From Kingella_B sp963529665 (GTDB taxonomy: Bacteria; Pseudomonadota; Gammaproteobacteria; Burkholderiales; Neisseriaceae), in the NCBI GenBank assembly GCA_963529665.1, contig CAUSAG010000010.1:1-64000 (forward strand): DNA of 64,000 nt, given 5' to 3'. Below, in pieces: positions 16,332-25,433 of the stretch. The position numbers were made by a program, and so were the translations under genes. Numbering within the stretch: the first letter of the stretch is position 1; every line of letters starts with the position of its first letter. Below the pieces are notes generated by a model. It was not told where the DNA came from. It ran no database searches and was given only the letters and a program-made list of their open reading frames with translations.

Positions 16332-16982
16332 ATGGACATTGCACAAATCTTCCTAAGCAATCTATTCAACACGCTAGCCCCAGCATGGTGGCTTATTCCC
16401 ATATTATTGCTTGCGTGGCTGCTCAAATCGCCGCGCATTAAAGGCTTGCTGGGCGAAAAAATGGTACAAACCCGCGCCGCGCTCAAATTAGACCGCAAAA
16501 TCTATCGCCCATTTCACAATCTTATTTTGCCCAGCAACGGTGCAACCACCCAGCTAGACCATGTTTACGTCTCGCCCTATGGCATCTTTGTGGTGGAAAC
16601 CAAAAACTGGACAGGTTGGATTTTTGGCAGCGAAAACCAAGCTCATTGGACGCAGGTTATTTACCAAAATAAAACCCAGTTGCAAAACCCATTGCGACAA
16701 AATTACCGCCATATCAAAGCATTAGCCACATTGTTAAGGCAGCCTGAAAACGTATTTCACTCGGTAATCGTGTTTACCAACCCCGATTACACATTCAAAA
16801 CCGCCATGCCCCAAAACGTATGCGATATAAGCCAATTTGACCGCTATATCCGCAGTTTTCAGCGAAAAATATTGAGCGAAAACGAAGTGCAACGCATTGG
16901 CGAAATTCTGTCGCAAGAACAGTTCGCAGGCACACGAGCGCGCAGCAAACAACACATCCAATCGCTCAGCCAACGCCATTAA
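16332..16982 (+). CDS. Membrane-anchored NERD (nuclease-related) domain protein
   Basis: A 216-residue protein with one hydrophobic helix (residues about 18-31, AWWLIPILLLAWLL). The NERD domain follows: GLLGEKMVQTRAAL, YRPFHNLILPSNGATTQLDH and VYVSPYGIFVVETKNWTG. The D and ExK residues are those of the restriction-endonuclease-like fold. Residues LRQPENV come from an in-frame DUS. NERD proteins are presumed DNA-processing enzymes; the function is unproven. Confidence 0.85.
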   Translation: MDIAQIFLSNLFNTLAPAWWLIPILLLAWLLKSPRIKGLLGEKMVQTRAALKLDRKIYRPFHNLILPSNGATTQLDHVYVSPYGIFVVETKNWTGWIFGSENQAHWTQVIYQNKTQLQNPLRQNYRHIKALATLLRQPENVFHSVIVFTNPDYTFKTAMPQNVCDISQFDRYIRSFQRKILSENEVQRIGEILSQEQFAGTRARSKQHIQSLSQRH

Positions 16983-17037
16983 CCCTTTCAGGCAGCCTGA
17001 AACGCCTTTTTCTCCAACCCAACCCCGAAAGAACCCC

Positions 17038-18618
17038 ATGTCCACAAAAATCCAACGCGCCCTAATCAGCCTGTCCGACAAAACAGGCATCGTCCCCTTT
17101 GCCCAAGCCCTGCACGCGATGGGCGTAGAAATCCTGTCCACAGGCGGCACCGCCAAGCTGCTTGCCGATGTCGGCATCCCTATGATTGAAGTGGCGGACT
17201 ATACGGGCTTTCCCGAAATGCTGGACGGCCGCGTCAAAACCCTGCACCCGAAAATCCACGGCGGCATACTCGGACGGCGCGATTTAAGCGATCACGCCGC
17301 GCAAATGGCGGAACACGGCATCGGCAATATTGACCTTGTGTGCGTCAATCTCTACCCCTTTGCCGCCACCATCGCTAAGCCTGGCTGCACGCTGGAAGAC
17401 GCGATTGAAAACATAGACATCGGCGGCCCGACCATGGTGCGTTCCGCCGCCAAAAACTGGCAGCACGTCGCCATCGTTACCGATAACAACGATTTCACCA
17501 GCGTAATCAACGAATTGCAAGATTCAGGCTGCCTGTCGGACAAAACCCGCTTCAACCTTGCCCGCAAAGCATTCAGCCACACCGCGCAATACGACGGCAT
17601 AATTTCCAACTATCTCACCAGCGTGTCGGACGAAAAATTATCGGGCGAGCCCGAAATCGGCACCTTCCCCGCCCAGTTCAACCAAAGCTGGCTTAAAGTG
17701 CAAGAAATGCGCTACGGCGAAAACCCACACCAGCAAGCCGCGTTCTACCGCGACGTGTACCCGTTTTCAGGCTGCCTTTCCAGTTACACCCAGCTGCAAG
17801 GCAAAGAGCTGTCGTACAACAACATCGCCGATGCCGATGCCGCATGGGAAGCCGTCAAATCGTTTGACGCGCCCGCCTGCGTGATTGTGAAACACGCCAA
17901 TCCCTGCGGCGTTGCCGTTGCCGATAACCCGCTCGCCGCCTACCGCCTTGCCTACGCCACCGACACCACCAGCGCATTCGGCGGCATCATCGCCTTCAAC
18001 CGCGAAGTGGACGGCGCAACTGCCAAACAAATCACCGACAACCAATTTATGGAAGTGATTATGTCGCCCGCGTTCACCGCCGAAGCCTTAGCCGTGCTGG
18101 CGGAAAAGAGAAATGTGCGCGTGTTGCAAATCCCGTTGCAGGCGGGCGCGAACCGCTTTGAATTGAAGCGCGTGGGCGGCGGATTATTGGTGCAAACGCC
18201 CGATATTCATCGCATCGCGCGCGAAGATTTGCGCGTGGTGTCGCAACGCCAGCCCACCGAGCAAGAATGGGCGGACTTGCTGTTTGTGTGGAACGTGGCG
18301 AAATTTGTGAAATCCAACGCCATCGTGTTCGGCAAAGACGGACAAACCTACGGCATCGGCGCAGGGCAGATGAGCCGCGTGGATTCCACCCGCATCGCCG
18401 CCCGCAAAGCGCAAGACGCAGGCTTGGATTTGAACGGCGCGTGCGCGGCATCGGATGCCTTCTTCCCCTTCCGCGACGGCGTGGACGTGATCGCCGAGCA
18501 GGGCATCAAAGCCGTTATCCACCCCGCAGGCTCGATGCGCGATGAAGAAGTGTTTGCCGCAGCTGATGAACACGGCATCGCCATGGTGGTAACGGGCGTG
18601 CGTCATTTCCGCCATTAA
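17038..18618 (+). CDS. purH: Bifunctional AICAR transformylase / IMP cyclohydrolase
   Basis: A 526-residue enzyme catalysing the last two steps of IMP synthesis. ATG 17038 starts MSTKIQRALISLSDKTG. The N-terminal cyclohydrolase domain has STGGTAK and DGRVKTLHPKIHGGILGRRD; the transformylase domain has the catalytic KHANPCGVA and GAGQMSRVDSTRIA. Two in-frame DUS encode DSGCLSD and FSGCLSS, insertions in loops relative to what is usual. The length is normal. Confidence 0.97.
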   Translation: MSTKIQRALISLSDKTGIVPFAQALHAMGVEILSTGGTAKLLADVGIPMIEVADYTGFPEMLDGRVKTLHPKIHGGILGRRDLSDHAAQMAEHGIGNIDLVCVNLYPFAATIAKPGCTLEDAIENIDIGGPTMVRSAAKNWQHVAIVTDNNDFTSVINELQDSGCLSDKTRFNLARKAFSHTAQYDGIISNYLTSVSDEKLSGEPEIGTFPAQFNQSWLKVQEMRYGENPHQQAAFYRDVYPFSGCLSSYTQLQGKELSYNNIADADAAWEAVKSFDAPACVIVKHANPCGVAVADNPLAAYRLAYATDTTSAFGGIIAFNREVDGATAKQITDNQFMEVIMSPAFTAEALAVLAEKRNVRVLQIPLQAGANRFELKRVGGGLLVQTPDIHRIAREDLRVVSQRQPTEQEWADLLFVWNVAKFVKSNAIVFGKDGQTYGIGAGQMSRVDSTRIAARKAQDAGLDLNGACAASDAFFPFRDGVDVIAEQGIKAVIHPAGSMRDEEVFAAADEHGIAMVVTGVRHFRH

Positions 18619-18628
18619 GCGGCAGACA

Positions 18629-18672
18629 AAAGGCAGCCTGAAAACGGCAAATGCAATTTTCAGGCTGCCTTT
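18629..18672. terminator. Inverted DUS pair after purH
   Basis: AAGGCAGCCTGAAAAC and its inverted partner form a stem with a short loop 11 bases after the purH stop. Confidence 0.7.
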
Positions 18673-18865
18673 GCATGGCGATAAAGAAATCAATCCGCCA
18701 TTTTTGGCAGAAGTAGAATCATGGCTGATCCAGCATCAATGGATTGGCTAGCGGTTCAAATGTTGCCATGCTTGCGCCGATCACAAGGCAGCCTGAAAAC
18801 AAACGAAGCCCAAACGCGCGCCCAAAATGGTTTTCAGGCTGCCTATTTGCCCCAAAAGGAATCTT

Positions 18866-19651
18866 ATGCACAACTCCCTTTCTTCCGCCATCCATTTGCC
18901 TAGCCCCATTGAGGGCAGCTTTTTTACCGCCAATTGGACAGCGCCGCGCCATGTGAAAACGCTGATCACCACGCGCAACGGCGGCGTGAGCAGCGGCGCA
19001 TACAGCAGCCTGAACGTGGGCGCGCATGTGGGCGACGACCCCGACCATGTGGCGCAAAACCGCGCGTATGTGCAAACGCAAGTGCCTGTTCCCATTGCCT
19101 ATTTGCAGCAAACCCACAGCACCACCGTGGTTCAGGCTGCCGACAGCGTTGCTGCACCGTTAAACGCTGATGCTTCGGTGGATGCCAGCGGCAAAGTGGC
19201 GTGCGCGGTGATGACGGCGGATTGCCTGCCCGTGTTGTTTTGCGATCGCGCGGGCACGGTGGTGGCGGCGGCGCACGCGGGTTGGCGCGGTTTAGCAGAT
19301 GGCGTGTTGCAAAACACTGTTGCCGCAATGGGCGTGCCTGCGATGGAAATCATGGCGTATTTTGCCCCTGCGATTGGCGCGGAGGCTTTTGAAGTGGGGC
19401 AGGATGTGTTTGATGCGTTTTGCGCGCAGAATCAAGCGGCAGAAGCGCTGTTTGCGCCGATTGAGAACGGCAAATATCTTGCCGATATTTACGGCTTGGC
19501 GCGGCTGATTTTGCGGCGCGAGGGTGTAACGCAGATTTTTGGTGGCGAACATTGCACCGTATTGGAACGTGAAACCTTTTTTTCCTATCGCCGCGACGGC
19601 GCAACAGGGCGAATGGTCAGCATGATTTGGTTGGAGAACGAAGATGAGTAA
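18866..19651 (+). CDS. pgeF: Multi-copper polyphenol oxidase-like purine nucleoside phosphorylase (PgeF/YfiH)
   Basis: A 261-residue protein of the YlmD/YfiH family. ATG 18866 is preceded by AAAAGGAATCTT. The zinc-binding catalytic triad H84 (QQTHST), C120 (MTADCLPV) and H137 (AAAHAGWRG) is intact. The family has adenosine and purine nucleoside phosphorolysis activity and, as PgeF, is implicated in peptidoglycan editing. It overlaps the next gene by 8 bases. Confidence 0.93.
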   Translation: MHNSLSSAIHLPSPIEGSFFTANWTAPRHVKTLITTRNGGVSSGAYSSLNVGAHVGDDPDHVAQNRAYVQTQVPVPIAYLQQTHSTTVVQAADSVAAPLNADASVDASGKVACAVMTADCLPVLFCDRAGTVVAAAHAGWRGLADGVLQNTVAAMGVPAMEIMAYFAPAIGAEAFEVGQDVFDAFCAQNQAAEALFAPIENGKYLADIYGLARLILRREGVTQIFGGEHCTVLERETFFSYRRDGATGRMVSMIWLENEDE

Positions 19652-20312
19652 ACAAACATTCAACATTGAAAACAAAACGATTTTTGCCTACAACGTGCAG
19701 CCTGCTGCGCCCACGTTTTGTGCGTTTGTGGACCAAGAAGCGCAAGCCGATGAGCTGGCTTTCAGGCTGCCTGAATACAATGTGGTGGCGTTAATTGAGC
19801 CCGATTGGGAGCAATCGTTCACGCCGTGGGCAGCGCCGAAGTTATACAAAAAAGCGGCGGATTTTGGCGGTGGCGCGGCGGCGTATCATGCGTGGTTCAC
19901 ACAAACGCTGGTGGCAGAAGTGGAGCAGCGCATGGGTTGGCAGCCGCAATGGCGAGCTTTGCTTGGCTATTCGTTGGCGGGCTTGTTTGCGCTGTATGCG
20001 GCGTATGAGATGCCGTATTTTCAACGCGTTGCCTGCGTTTCAGGCAGCCTTTGGTTTGATGGTTGGACAGATTTTGCCGCCAGCCACACGCCGAAAACTT
20101 TGCCTGCTGCGATGTATTTTTCGCTGGGCGAGCAAGAGGCAAACAGCAAAAACGCGCGGCTGGCGCAGGTTCAGGCTGCGATGGAACACACGGTGGCGCA
20201 ATGGCAGGCGTATGGCGTGCCGCTGCGCTATGAACTCAACGCGGGCGGGCATTTTGATGATGTGGCGGAGCGTTTGGCAAAAGCAGCGCGCTGGTTGGCA
20301 GAGGCAGCCTGA
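19644..20312 (+). CDS. Alpha/beta hydrolase, putative esterase
   Basis: A 222-residue protein with the nucleophile elbow GYSLAG (S110), a histidine in NAGGHFDD (H203) and a glycine-rich stretch. It resembles siderophore esterases of the BesA/IroE type (esterase D-like fold), with GSLWFDGW after the elbow, although it lacks a signal peptide. Substrate unknown. Its TGA stop is provided by a DUS, giving the C-terminus EAA. Confidence 0.82.
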   Translation: MSKQTFNIENKTIFAYNVQPAAPTFCAFVDQEAQADELAFRLPEYNVVALIEPDWEQSFTPWAAPKLYKKAADFGGGAAAYHAWFTQTLVAEVEQRMGWQPQWRALLGYSLAGLFALYAAYEMPYFQRVACVSGSLWFDGWTDFAASHTPKTLPAAMYFSLGEQEANSKNARLAQVQAAMEHTVAQWQAYGVPLRYELNAGGHFDDVAERLAKAARWLAEAA

Positions 20313-20340
20313 AAGCCGCTTGCCACATCGTTGCCCAAAC

Positions 20341-20369
20341 AAAAGGACGTATGCGATACGTCCTTTTTT
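20341..20369. terminator. Bidirectional terminator between esterase and trpG
   Basis: AAAAGGACGTATGCGATACG pairs through AAAGGACGTAT/ATACGTCCTTT, followed by TTTTC on the plus strand and preceded by AAAA for the minus strand. It is not DUS-based. Confidence 0.85.
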
Positions 20370-20389
20370 CTTTTGCAATAGCCGTCTAA

Positions 20390-20962
20390 TCACGCGGCAA
20401 ATTCGTCCAAAAAATTTTTCAGCATTTCGTGCCCATGCTCGGTGAGCAAGCCTTCGGGGTGGAATTGCACGCCTTCAATGGCGTAATCGCGGTGGCGGAT
20501 GCCCATAATCGTGCCATCTTCCGTCCATGCGGTGATGTGCAGATGCTCGGGCAGGCTGGCGCGGTCAATTACCAAGCTGTGATAGCGCGTGCACACCACG
20601 GGGTTGGGCAAGCCTTTGAATACGCCAGCATTTTCATGGAACACGGGCGAAGTTTTGCCGTGCATCACATTTTGCGCGCGCACCACCTTGCCGCCAAACG
20701 CTTCGGCAATGCTTTGATGCCCCAAGCACACGCCCAAAATTGGGATTTTGCCCGCAAAATGCTGCATGGCGGCAACCGAAATGCCCGCTTCTTTGGGCGT
20801 GCAAGGCCCCGGTCCAATCACCAGATAGCGCGGGTTCAGCGCGGCGATTTCGTCTAGTGTGATGGCATCGTTGCAGCTCACCAAGACTTCTTGCCCCAGC
20901 TCGCCCAGATATTGAACGATGTTGTAGGTGAAGCTGTCGTAGTTGTCGATAAATAAAAGCAT
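20390..20962 (-). CDS. trpG: Glutamine amidotransferase, anthranilate/ADC synthase component II
   Basis: A 190-residue class I amidotransferase. The triad is C79 in GVCLGHQSIAEAFGG, H168 and E170 in VQFHPEG. IGPGPCTPKEAG and the N-terminal LLFIDNYDSFTYN are typical of TrpG/PabA. It supplies ammonia to anthranilate synthase or aminodeoxychorismate synthase; without a trpE or pabB neighbour the assignment remains TrpG/PabA. Confidence 0.93.
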   Translation of the reverse strand: MLLFIDNYDSFTYNIVQYLGELGQEVLVSCNDAITLDEIAALNPRYLVIGPGPCTPKEAGISVAAMQHFAGKIPILGVCLGHQSIAEAFGGKVVRAQNVMHGKTSPVFHENAGVFKGLPNPVVCTRYHSLVIDRASLPEHLHITAWTEDGTIMGIRHRDYAIEGVQFHPEGLLTEHGHEMLKNFLDEFAA

Positions 20963-20986
20963 TTTGTAACCTTTTGATTTTATATT

Positions 20987-21208
20987 TTATTTAATGGCTG
21001 CGTTGGGTTTTCCCGCATTGCCGTTGCGCAAATTATCGCGCATTTGCTGCCAATTGGCTTGCACTCTGCCTTTGCCCGCAGCGTTTAAATCGGCTTGGGT
21101 TTTGCCCCAATCCGCGCCGCGAAGTTCTTGCGATTTGTCCCAAGTTCGTTCTGTATGTGTGCCGCCGCATGCGGCAAGGCTGAGCGCGGCAACAATCAAT
21201 AATTTCAT
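20987..21208 (-). CDS. Small lipoprotein of unknown function
   Basis: A 73-residue protein with lipobox LAAC (C14) after MKLLIVAALSLAAC. The mature part is polar, with RTWDKSQELRGADWGKTQAD followed by LNAAGKGRVQANW. No family recognised. It is read toward trpG, ending 24 bases upstream of the trpG start, so it may be cotranscribed. AAGGTTATGCC precedes the start. Confidence 0.7.
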   Translation of the reverse strand: MKLLIVAALSLAACGGTHTERTWDKSQELRGADWGKTQADLNAAGKGRVQANWQQMRDNLRNGNAGKPNAAIK

Positions 21209-21542
21209 GGCATAACCTTTAACTTAACGGTTTGAAAATAACGGTTTGAAAATAATCGGAGTAGGGCGTATCGCCGCCATTATATCAGTCGTGCATGAGC
21301 CTGCGGCTATCGGCAAGCGCGTTTTCAGGCTGCCTCAGCAGTCGTTTTCCCGCTTTATGATGATTGGGCGGCTGGCGCAGATTATCCTGAACCATGCGGC
21401 TTCACTTTGCTTGACGGCGGATTGGATAGCCTGCGAAGCGTGCGAGTTTGCTTTGCATCCAAGCACTCCGCATAAAAACAAATATTTAACAAACGGCAAC
21501 ATTCCAAACCGATGCCTTAACATTCACTTGCAAACTTAGCAT
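21209..21542. other. Intergenic region upstream of the fbp promoter
   Basis: About 330 bases with an 11-base duplication (AACGGTTTGAAAATAA repeated near 21228 and 21241) and one DUS near 21321, the last before the DUS-free fbp block. I see no gene. Confidence 0.5.
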
Positions 21543-21543
21543 A

Positions 21544-21584
21544 AATAATAATAATTTGTATTTTTCATGCAATTATTTTATAAT
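21544..21584 (+). promoter_or_regulatory. Candidate Fur-regulated promoter of fbpA
   Basis: TTGTAT (21556-21561), 17 bases, TATAAT (21579-21584). AATAATAATAATTTGTATT at 21544-21562 matches the 19-bp Fur box consensus at 13 positions by eye and covers the -35 element, where iron-loaded Fur would block transcription. Confidence 0.65.
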
Positions 21585-21642
21585 TCAGCCCGTAATTGTG
21601 CACCGATTAACATTCCCTACAAAACCCAACAAAGGAAAAAAC

Positions 21643-22638
21643 ATGAAAACCAAATTGAAACTGGCTTCCCTCGCAGCCGCATTGCTCTGCTCTGCCCCCG
21701 CTTTCGCCGACATCACCGTTTACAACGGCCAGCATCCCGAAGCCACCAAAGCGCTCGTTGCCGCCTTCACCCAAGACACGGGCATCAAAGTAACGCTCAA
21801 CAGCGGCAAAGGCGCGCAGTTGGCGGGGCAGCTTAAAGAAGAAGGAGCAAAAAGCCCTGCCGACGTTTTCTATACCGAGCAGACCGCCGCGTTTGCCGAT
21901 TTGTCCAAAGCGGGTTTGCTGGCGCAGATTCCTGCCAATGTGATTGCGCAAACCGCGCAAAAAGGCGTGCCAACCGCCGCTAAAAAAGACTGGATTGCAT
22001 TGAGCGGTCGTGCGCGCGTGGTGGTTTACGACCGCACCAAATTAAGCGAAAAAGACTTCCCCAAATCGGTATTGGATTTCGCCACTCCCGCTTGGAAAGA
22101 CAAAATCGGCTATGTGCCGACTTCGGGCGCGTTTTTGGAACAGGTGGTCGCCATTGTGAAAATGAAAGGGCAGAAAGCCGCGCTTGACTGGCTGAAAGGC
22201 TTGAAAGCCTATGGCAAACTGTATGCCAAAAACAGCGTGGCATTGCAGGCGGTAGAACGCGGCGAAGTGCCTGCTGCGTTGATTAACAACTACTACTGGT
22301 ACTCGCTGGCGAAAGAAAAAGGCGCGGCCAACCTCAATTCTCGCCTGCACTTTATCCGCCACCAAGACCCCGGCGCATTGGTTTCCTATTCAGGCGCGGC
22401 GGTGTTGAAATCTTCTAAAAACCAAGCCGAAGCGCAAAAATTCATCGCCTTTATGGCAGGCAAAAAAGGACAGGAAGTCTTGGCTGCCGCCCGCGCCGAA
22501 TATCCGCTGCACGCAGGCGTGAAATCAGGCTTTGATTTGGAGCCTTACGCTAAACTGGAAGCCCCCGTCGTATCGGCTACCACCGCCGAAGACGAAGCCT
22601 TGGCGAAAAAACTCATCGAAGCCGCCGGTTTGAAATAA
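21643..22638 (+). CDS. fbpA: Ferric iron-binding periplasmic protein FbpA
   Basis: A 331-residue protein with a signal peptide (cleaved after AFA, residue 22) and mature DITVYNGQHPEATKALV. The iron ligands of Neisseria FbpA are recognisable: H31 in GQHPE, E78 in FYTEQT and the paired tyrosines Y216-Y217 in NNYYWYS. It carries Fe3+ from transferrin/lactoferrin receptors or siderophores across the periplasm. ATG 21643 follows AAAGGAAAAAAC. The gene contains no local DUS. Confidence 0.96.
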   Translation: MKTKLKLASLAAALLCSAPAFADITVYNGQHPEATKALVAAFTQDTGIKVTLNSGKGAQLAGQLKEEGAKSPADVFYTEQTAAFADLSKAGLLAQIPANVIAQTAQKGVPTAAKKDWIALSGRARVVVYDRTKLSEKDFPKSVLDFATPAWKDKIGYVPTSGAFLEQVVAIVKMKGQKAALDWLKGLKAYGKLYAKNSVALQAVERGEVPAALINNYYWYSLAKEKGAANLNSRLHFIRHQDPGALVSYSGAAVLKSSKNQAEAQKFIAFMAGKKGQEVLAAARAEYPLHAGVKSGFDLEPYAKLEAPVVSATTAEDEALAKKLIEAAGLK

Positions 22639-22658
22639 GCCTGCCGCCGGTAAGCCGA

Positions 22659-22688
22659 AATGCCCTTTGCCGCAAAAGGGCATTTTTT
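22659..22688 (+). terminator. Attenuating hairpin between fbpA and fbpB
   Basis: A 10-bp perfect stem AATGCCCTTT/AAAGGGCATT with a 6-base loop, followed by TTTT, 20 bases after the fbpA stop. It would reduce read-through into fbpBC, keeping the binding protein in excess. Confidence 0.82.
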
Positions 22689-24261
22689 GCGGCAGCCGTT
22701 ATCCGCCCTTGAAACCCGTTTTGAAAGAAAGCCCGATTTGAAACACCCCCGCCCCCCTCTGTGGCTGATGCTGGCCGCAGTTTTCATCAGCCTGCCGCTG
22801 CTGCTGCCTTTCCTGTATCTGATATTCCGCAGTTACGAAGTCGGGCTGGAACGCAGCATCGAATTGCTATGGCGGCCGCGCATGGCGGAGCTGCTGCTCA
22901 ATACGCTTTACCTGATGGTGGGCGTAACCGCCGTGGCAGTTACCGTCGGCACGGTTTGTGCGTTTCTGCTGGAACGCTGCCGCTTTTGGGGCAAACCGTT
23001 TTTTCAGACGACCGTTGCCCTGCCGCTGTGCATTCCCGCTTTTGTGAGCTGTTTTACTTGGATTAGCCTGACTTTCCGCGTGGAAGGGCTGTTCGGCACG
23101 ATTGCCATTTTGAGCCTCAGCTACGCGCCGCTCGCCTATCTGCCCGTTGCCGCCGCGCTCAAACGGCTCGACCGCTCCTTGCAGGAAGTCAGCCTGTCGC
23201 TGGGCAAAAGCCCTGTGCAGACATTTTGGTTTGCCGTTTTTCCCCAGCTCAAACCCGCCATCGGCAGCAGCATTCTGCTGATTGCACTGCACATGCTGGT
23301 GGAGTTTGGCGCAGTGGCAATTTTGAACTACCAAACCTTCACCACCGCCATTTTCCAAGAATACGATATGTCTTTCGACAACAATACCGCCGCGTTGCTT
23401 TCGGCCGTATTGATGCTTATCTGCTTTATCGTGGTGGGCGGCGAAATGCTGTTTCGCGGCAAAGCCAAGCTGTTTCACAGCGGCAAAGGCGTGATTCGCC
23501 CCTATCCCGTGAAAACGCTCACAGGCTGGCAGCAGGCCGCCGCGGTGTTGTTTTTAACGGCGTTGTTTGCGGTCAGCATCGGCGTTCCGGTCGGCACGCT
23601 GGCTTATTGGCTGGTTGAGGGCAATTCCAAAAACAGCCTCGACAGCCTGTCCGACTTCGCGGAAGCCTTCGGCAACTCGCTGATGATGTCTTCGCTCGGC
23701 GCGCTGCTAACCGTGGTCGCCGCCCTGCCGCTGGTGTGGTGCGCGGTGCGCTACCGCAGCAGGTTCACCCTGTGGCTAGACCGCCTGCCTTTTCTGCTGC
23801 ACGCCGTGCCCGGGTTGGTTATCGCGCTGTCGCTGATTTATTTCACCATCAACTACGCCTATCCGCTCTACCAAACCTTTGCCGTCATCATCGCCGCCTA
23901 TTTCATCCTCTACCTGCCGGTGGCGCAGACGGCTTTGCGCAGCCCGATTGAGCTGCTTCCCGAAAACATGGAAAAAGTCGGGCAGAGCTTGGGGCGCGGC
24001 AACATTTATATTTTTCGCACGCTGGTTGTCCCCGCCATGCTGCCGGGCATTACCGCCGCGTTTGCGCTGGTGTTTCTCAACCTGATGAAAGAACTCACCG
24101 CCACTTTGTTGCTCACGCCCAACGACATCAAAACCCTGTCCACCGCCGTGTGGTCGTATACCAGCGACGCGCAATACGCCGCCGCCGCACCCTACGCCGC
24201 CATGCTCATCCTGTTTTCGGGCATTCCCGTGTTTCTACTGAAAAAATATGCCTTCCAATAA
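22660..24261 (+). CDS. fbpB: Ferric iron ABC transporter permease FbpB
   Basis: A fused two-domain permease (533 residues from ATG 22660) with about twelve helices and two EAA loops, around SLQEVSLSLGKSPVQTFWFA and PENMEKVGQSLGRGNIYIFR. It moves Fe3+ from FbpA through the inner membrane. ATG 22660 lies inside the attenuator hairpin, so the true start may be TTG 22738 (LKHPRPPLWLM), which fits the family's N-terminus better. It contains a GGTCGTCTGAA word on the minus strand (23003-23013). Confidence 0.93.
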   Translation: MPFAAKGHFLRQPLSALETRFERKPDLKHPRPPLWLMLAAVFISLPLLLPFLYLIFRSYEVGLERSIELLWRPRMAELLLNTLYLMVGVTAVAVTVGTVCAFLLERCRFWGKPFFQTTVALPLCIPAFVSCFTWISLTFRVEGLFGTIAILSLSYAPLAYLPVAAALKRLDRSLQEVSLSLGKSPVQTFWFAVFPQLKPAIGSSILLIALHMLVEFGAVAILNYQTFTTAIFQEYDMSFDNNTAALLSAVLMLICFIVVGGEMLFRGKAKLFHSGKGVIRPYPVKTLTGWQQAAAVLFLTALFAVSIGVPVGTLAYWLVEGNSKNSLDSLSDFAEAFGNSLMMSSLGALLTVVAALPLVWCAVRYRSRFTLWLDRLPFLLHAVPGLVIALSLIYFTINYAYPLYQTFAVIIAAYFILYLPVAQTALRSPIELLPENMEKVGQSLGRGNIYIFRTLVVPAMLPGITAAFALVFLNLMKELTATLLLTPNDIKTLSTAVWSYTSDAQYAAAAPYAAMLILFSGIPVFLLKKYAFQ

Positions 24262-25351
24262 CATGAATCCCGTTCTGCACATCCGAAACCTGAACAAAAC
24301 CTTCGGCACCACCGCCGCGCTGCGCGACATCAATCTGGAACTGCGGCAGGGCGAAATGCTGTTTCTGCTCGGCCCTTCAGGCTGCGGCAAAACCACCCTG
24401 TTGCGCGCCATCGCCGGCTTCGAGCAGCCCGACAGCGGCGAAATTTGGCTCAAAGACCGCTGCATTTTCAACAGCCGCTTTTCCCTGCCGACACAACAGC
24501 GGCGCATCGGCTATGTGGTGCAGGAAGGCGTGCTGTTCCCGCACCTTTCGGTTTACCGCAACATCGCCTACGGCTTGGGCAACGGCAAAGGCAGCAGCCC
24601 GCAGGACAGGCAGCGCATCGAAGCCGTGATGTCGCTCACCGGCATCGGCGAACTCGCCAACCGCTTCCCCCACCAGCTTTCGGGCGGTCAGCAGCAGCGC
24701 GTCGCCCTCGCCCGCGCCCTCGCGCCCGAACCCGAGCTGATTTTGTTTGACGAACCGTTCAGCGCGCTCGACGAACACCTGCGGCAGAAAATCCGCCGCG
24801 AAATGCTGCACGCCCTGCGCCAAAGCGGCACGTCCGCCATCTTCGTTACCCACGACCGCGACGAAGCCCTCAGCCATGCCGACCGCATCGCCGTGCTTTC
24901 AGACGGCCGCATCCTGCAAACCGACACCCCGCGCCGCCTCTATTGGTCGCCCAGCAGCCTCGCCGCCGCGCAGTTTATCGGCGACAGCATTGTGCTGGAC
25001 GCACAGCGCAGCAGCGACGGCACACAGGCGCAATGCGCCCTTGGCACATTTGCGCTGGCCGCCGCGCCGCAAACGCCGTCCGAACATCCCATTGAAGGCA
25101 AACTGCTCGTCCGCCCCGAACAGTTTGTTTTGACGGAAACAGCCAACGTGCCGCCGCACAACACGCAGCCCGTGTTCGGTGCGAAAGTGGAAAGCATCGA
25201 GTTCAAAGGCCGCTATACCGCCGTTGCCCTCAACATCAACGGTGTCTGCTTCACGCTCGACACCGTGCATGCGCCGCCCGTTTGCAGCGGCGACACCATG
25301 CGGCTCGCGTTTGAAGGCACGGCTTTGTTTTTCCCGCCGCAGCAGGAATAA
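24248..25351 (+). CDS. fbpC: Ferric iron ABC transporter ATPase FbpC
   Basis: A 367-residue ATPase. Walker A GPSGCGKTT (42-50), signature LSGGQQQR (144-151), Walker B LILFDEP (164-170) and H-loop FVTHDRDEA are complete. A C-terminal TOBE-like regulatory domain begins near residue 270 (LLVRPEQFVL). It overlaps fbpB by 14 bases; ATG 24263 (MNPVLHIRNL) is an alternative start. A Neisseria-type DUS core, GCCGTCTGAA on the minus strand, sits at 24898-24907. Confidence 0.95.
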   Translation: MPSNNMNPVLHIRNLNKTFGTTAALRDINLELRQGEMLFLLGPSGCGKTTLLRAIAGFEQPDSGEIWLKDRCIFNSRFSLPTQQRRIGYVVQEGVLFPHLSVYRNIAYGLGNGKGSSPQDRQRIEAVMSLTGIGELANRFPHQLSGGQQQRVALARALAPEPELILFDEPFSALDEHLRQKIRREMLHALRQSGTSAIFVTHDRDEALSHADRIAVLSDGRILQTDTPRRLYWSPSSLAAAQFIGDSIVLDAQRSSDGTQAQCALGTFALAAAPQTPSEHPIEGKLLVRPEQFVLTETANVPPHNTQPVFGAKVESIEFKGRYTAVALNINGVCFTLDTVHAPPVCSGDTMRLAFEGTALFFPPQQE

Positions 25352-25361
25352 AGCCAAGCCA

Positions 25362-25408
25362 AACAGCCGCAGCAACGCAGATTATCTGCACCGCTGCGGC
25401 TGTTTTGC
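25362..25408 (+). terminator. Terminator of fbpABC
   Basis: AACAGCCGCAGC (25362-25373) pairs perfectly with GCTGCGGCTGTT (25393-25404), then TTGCG. It is not DUS-based, unlike most terminators in the window. Confidence 0.75.
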
Positions 25409-25433
25409 GCTTGGTTGGCGGATATTACATAAA

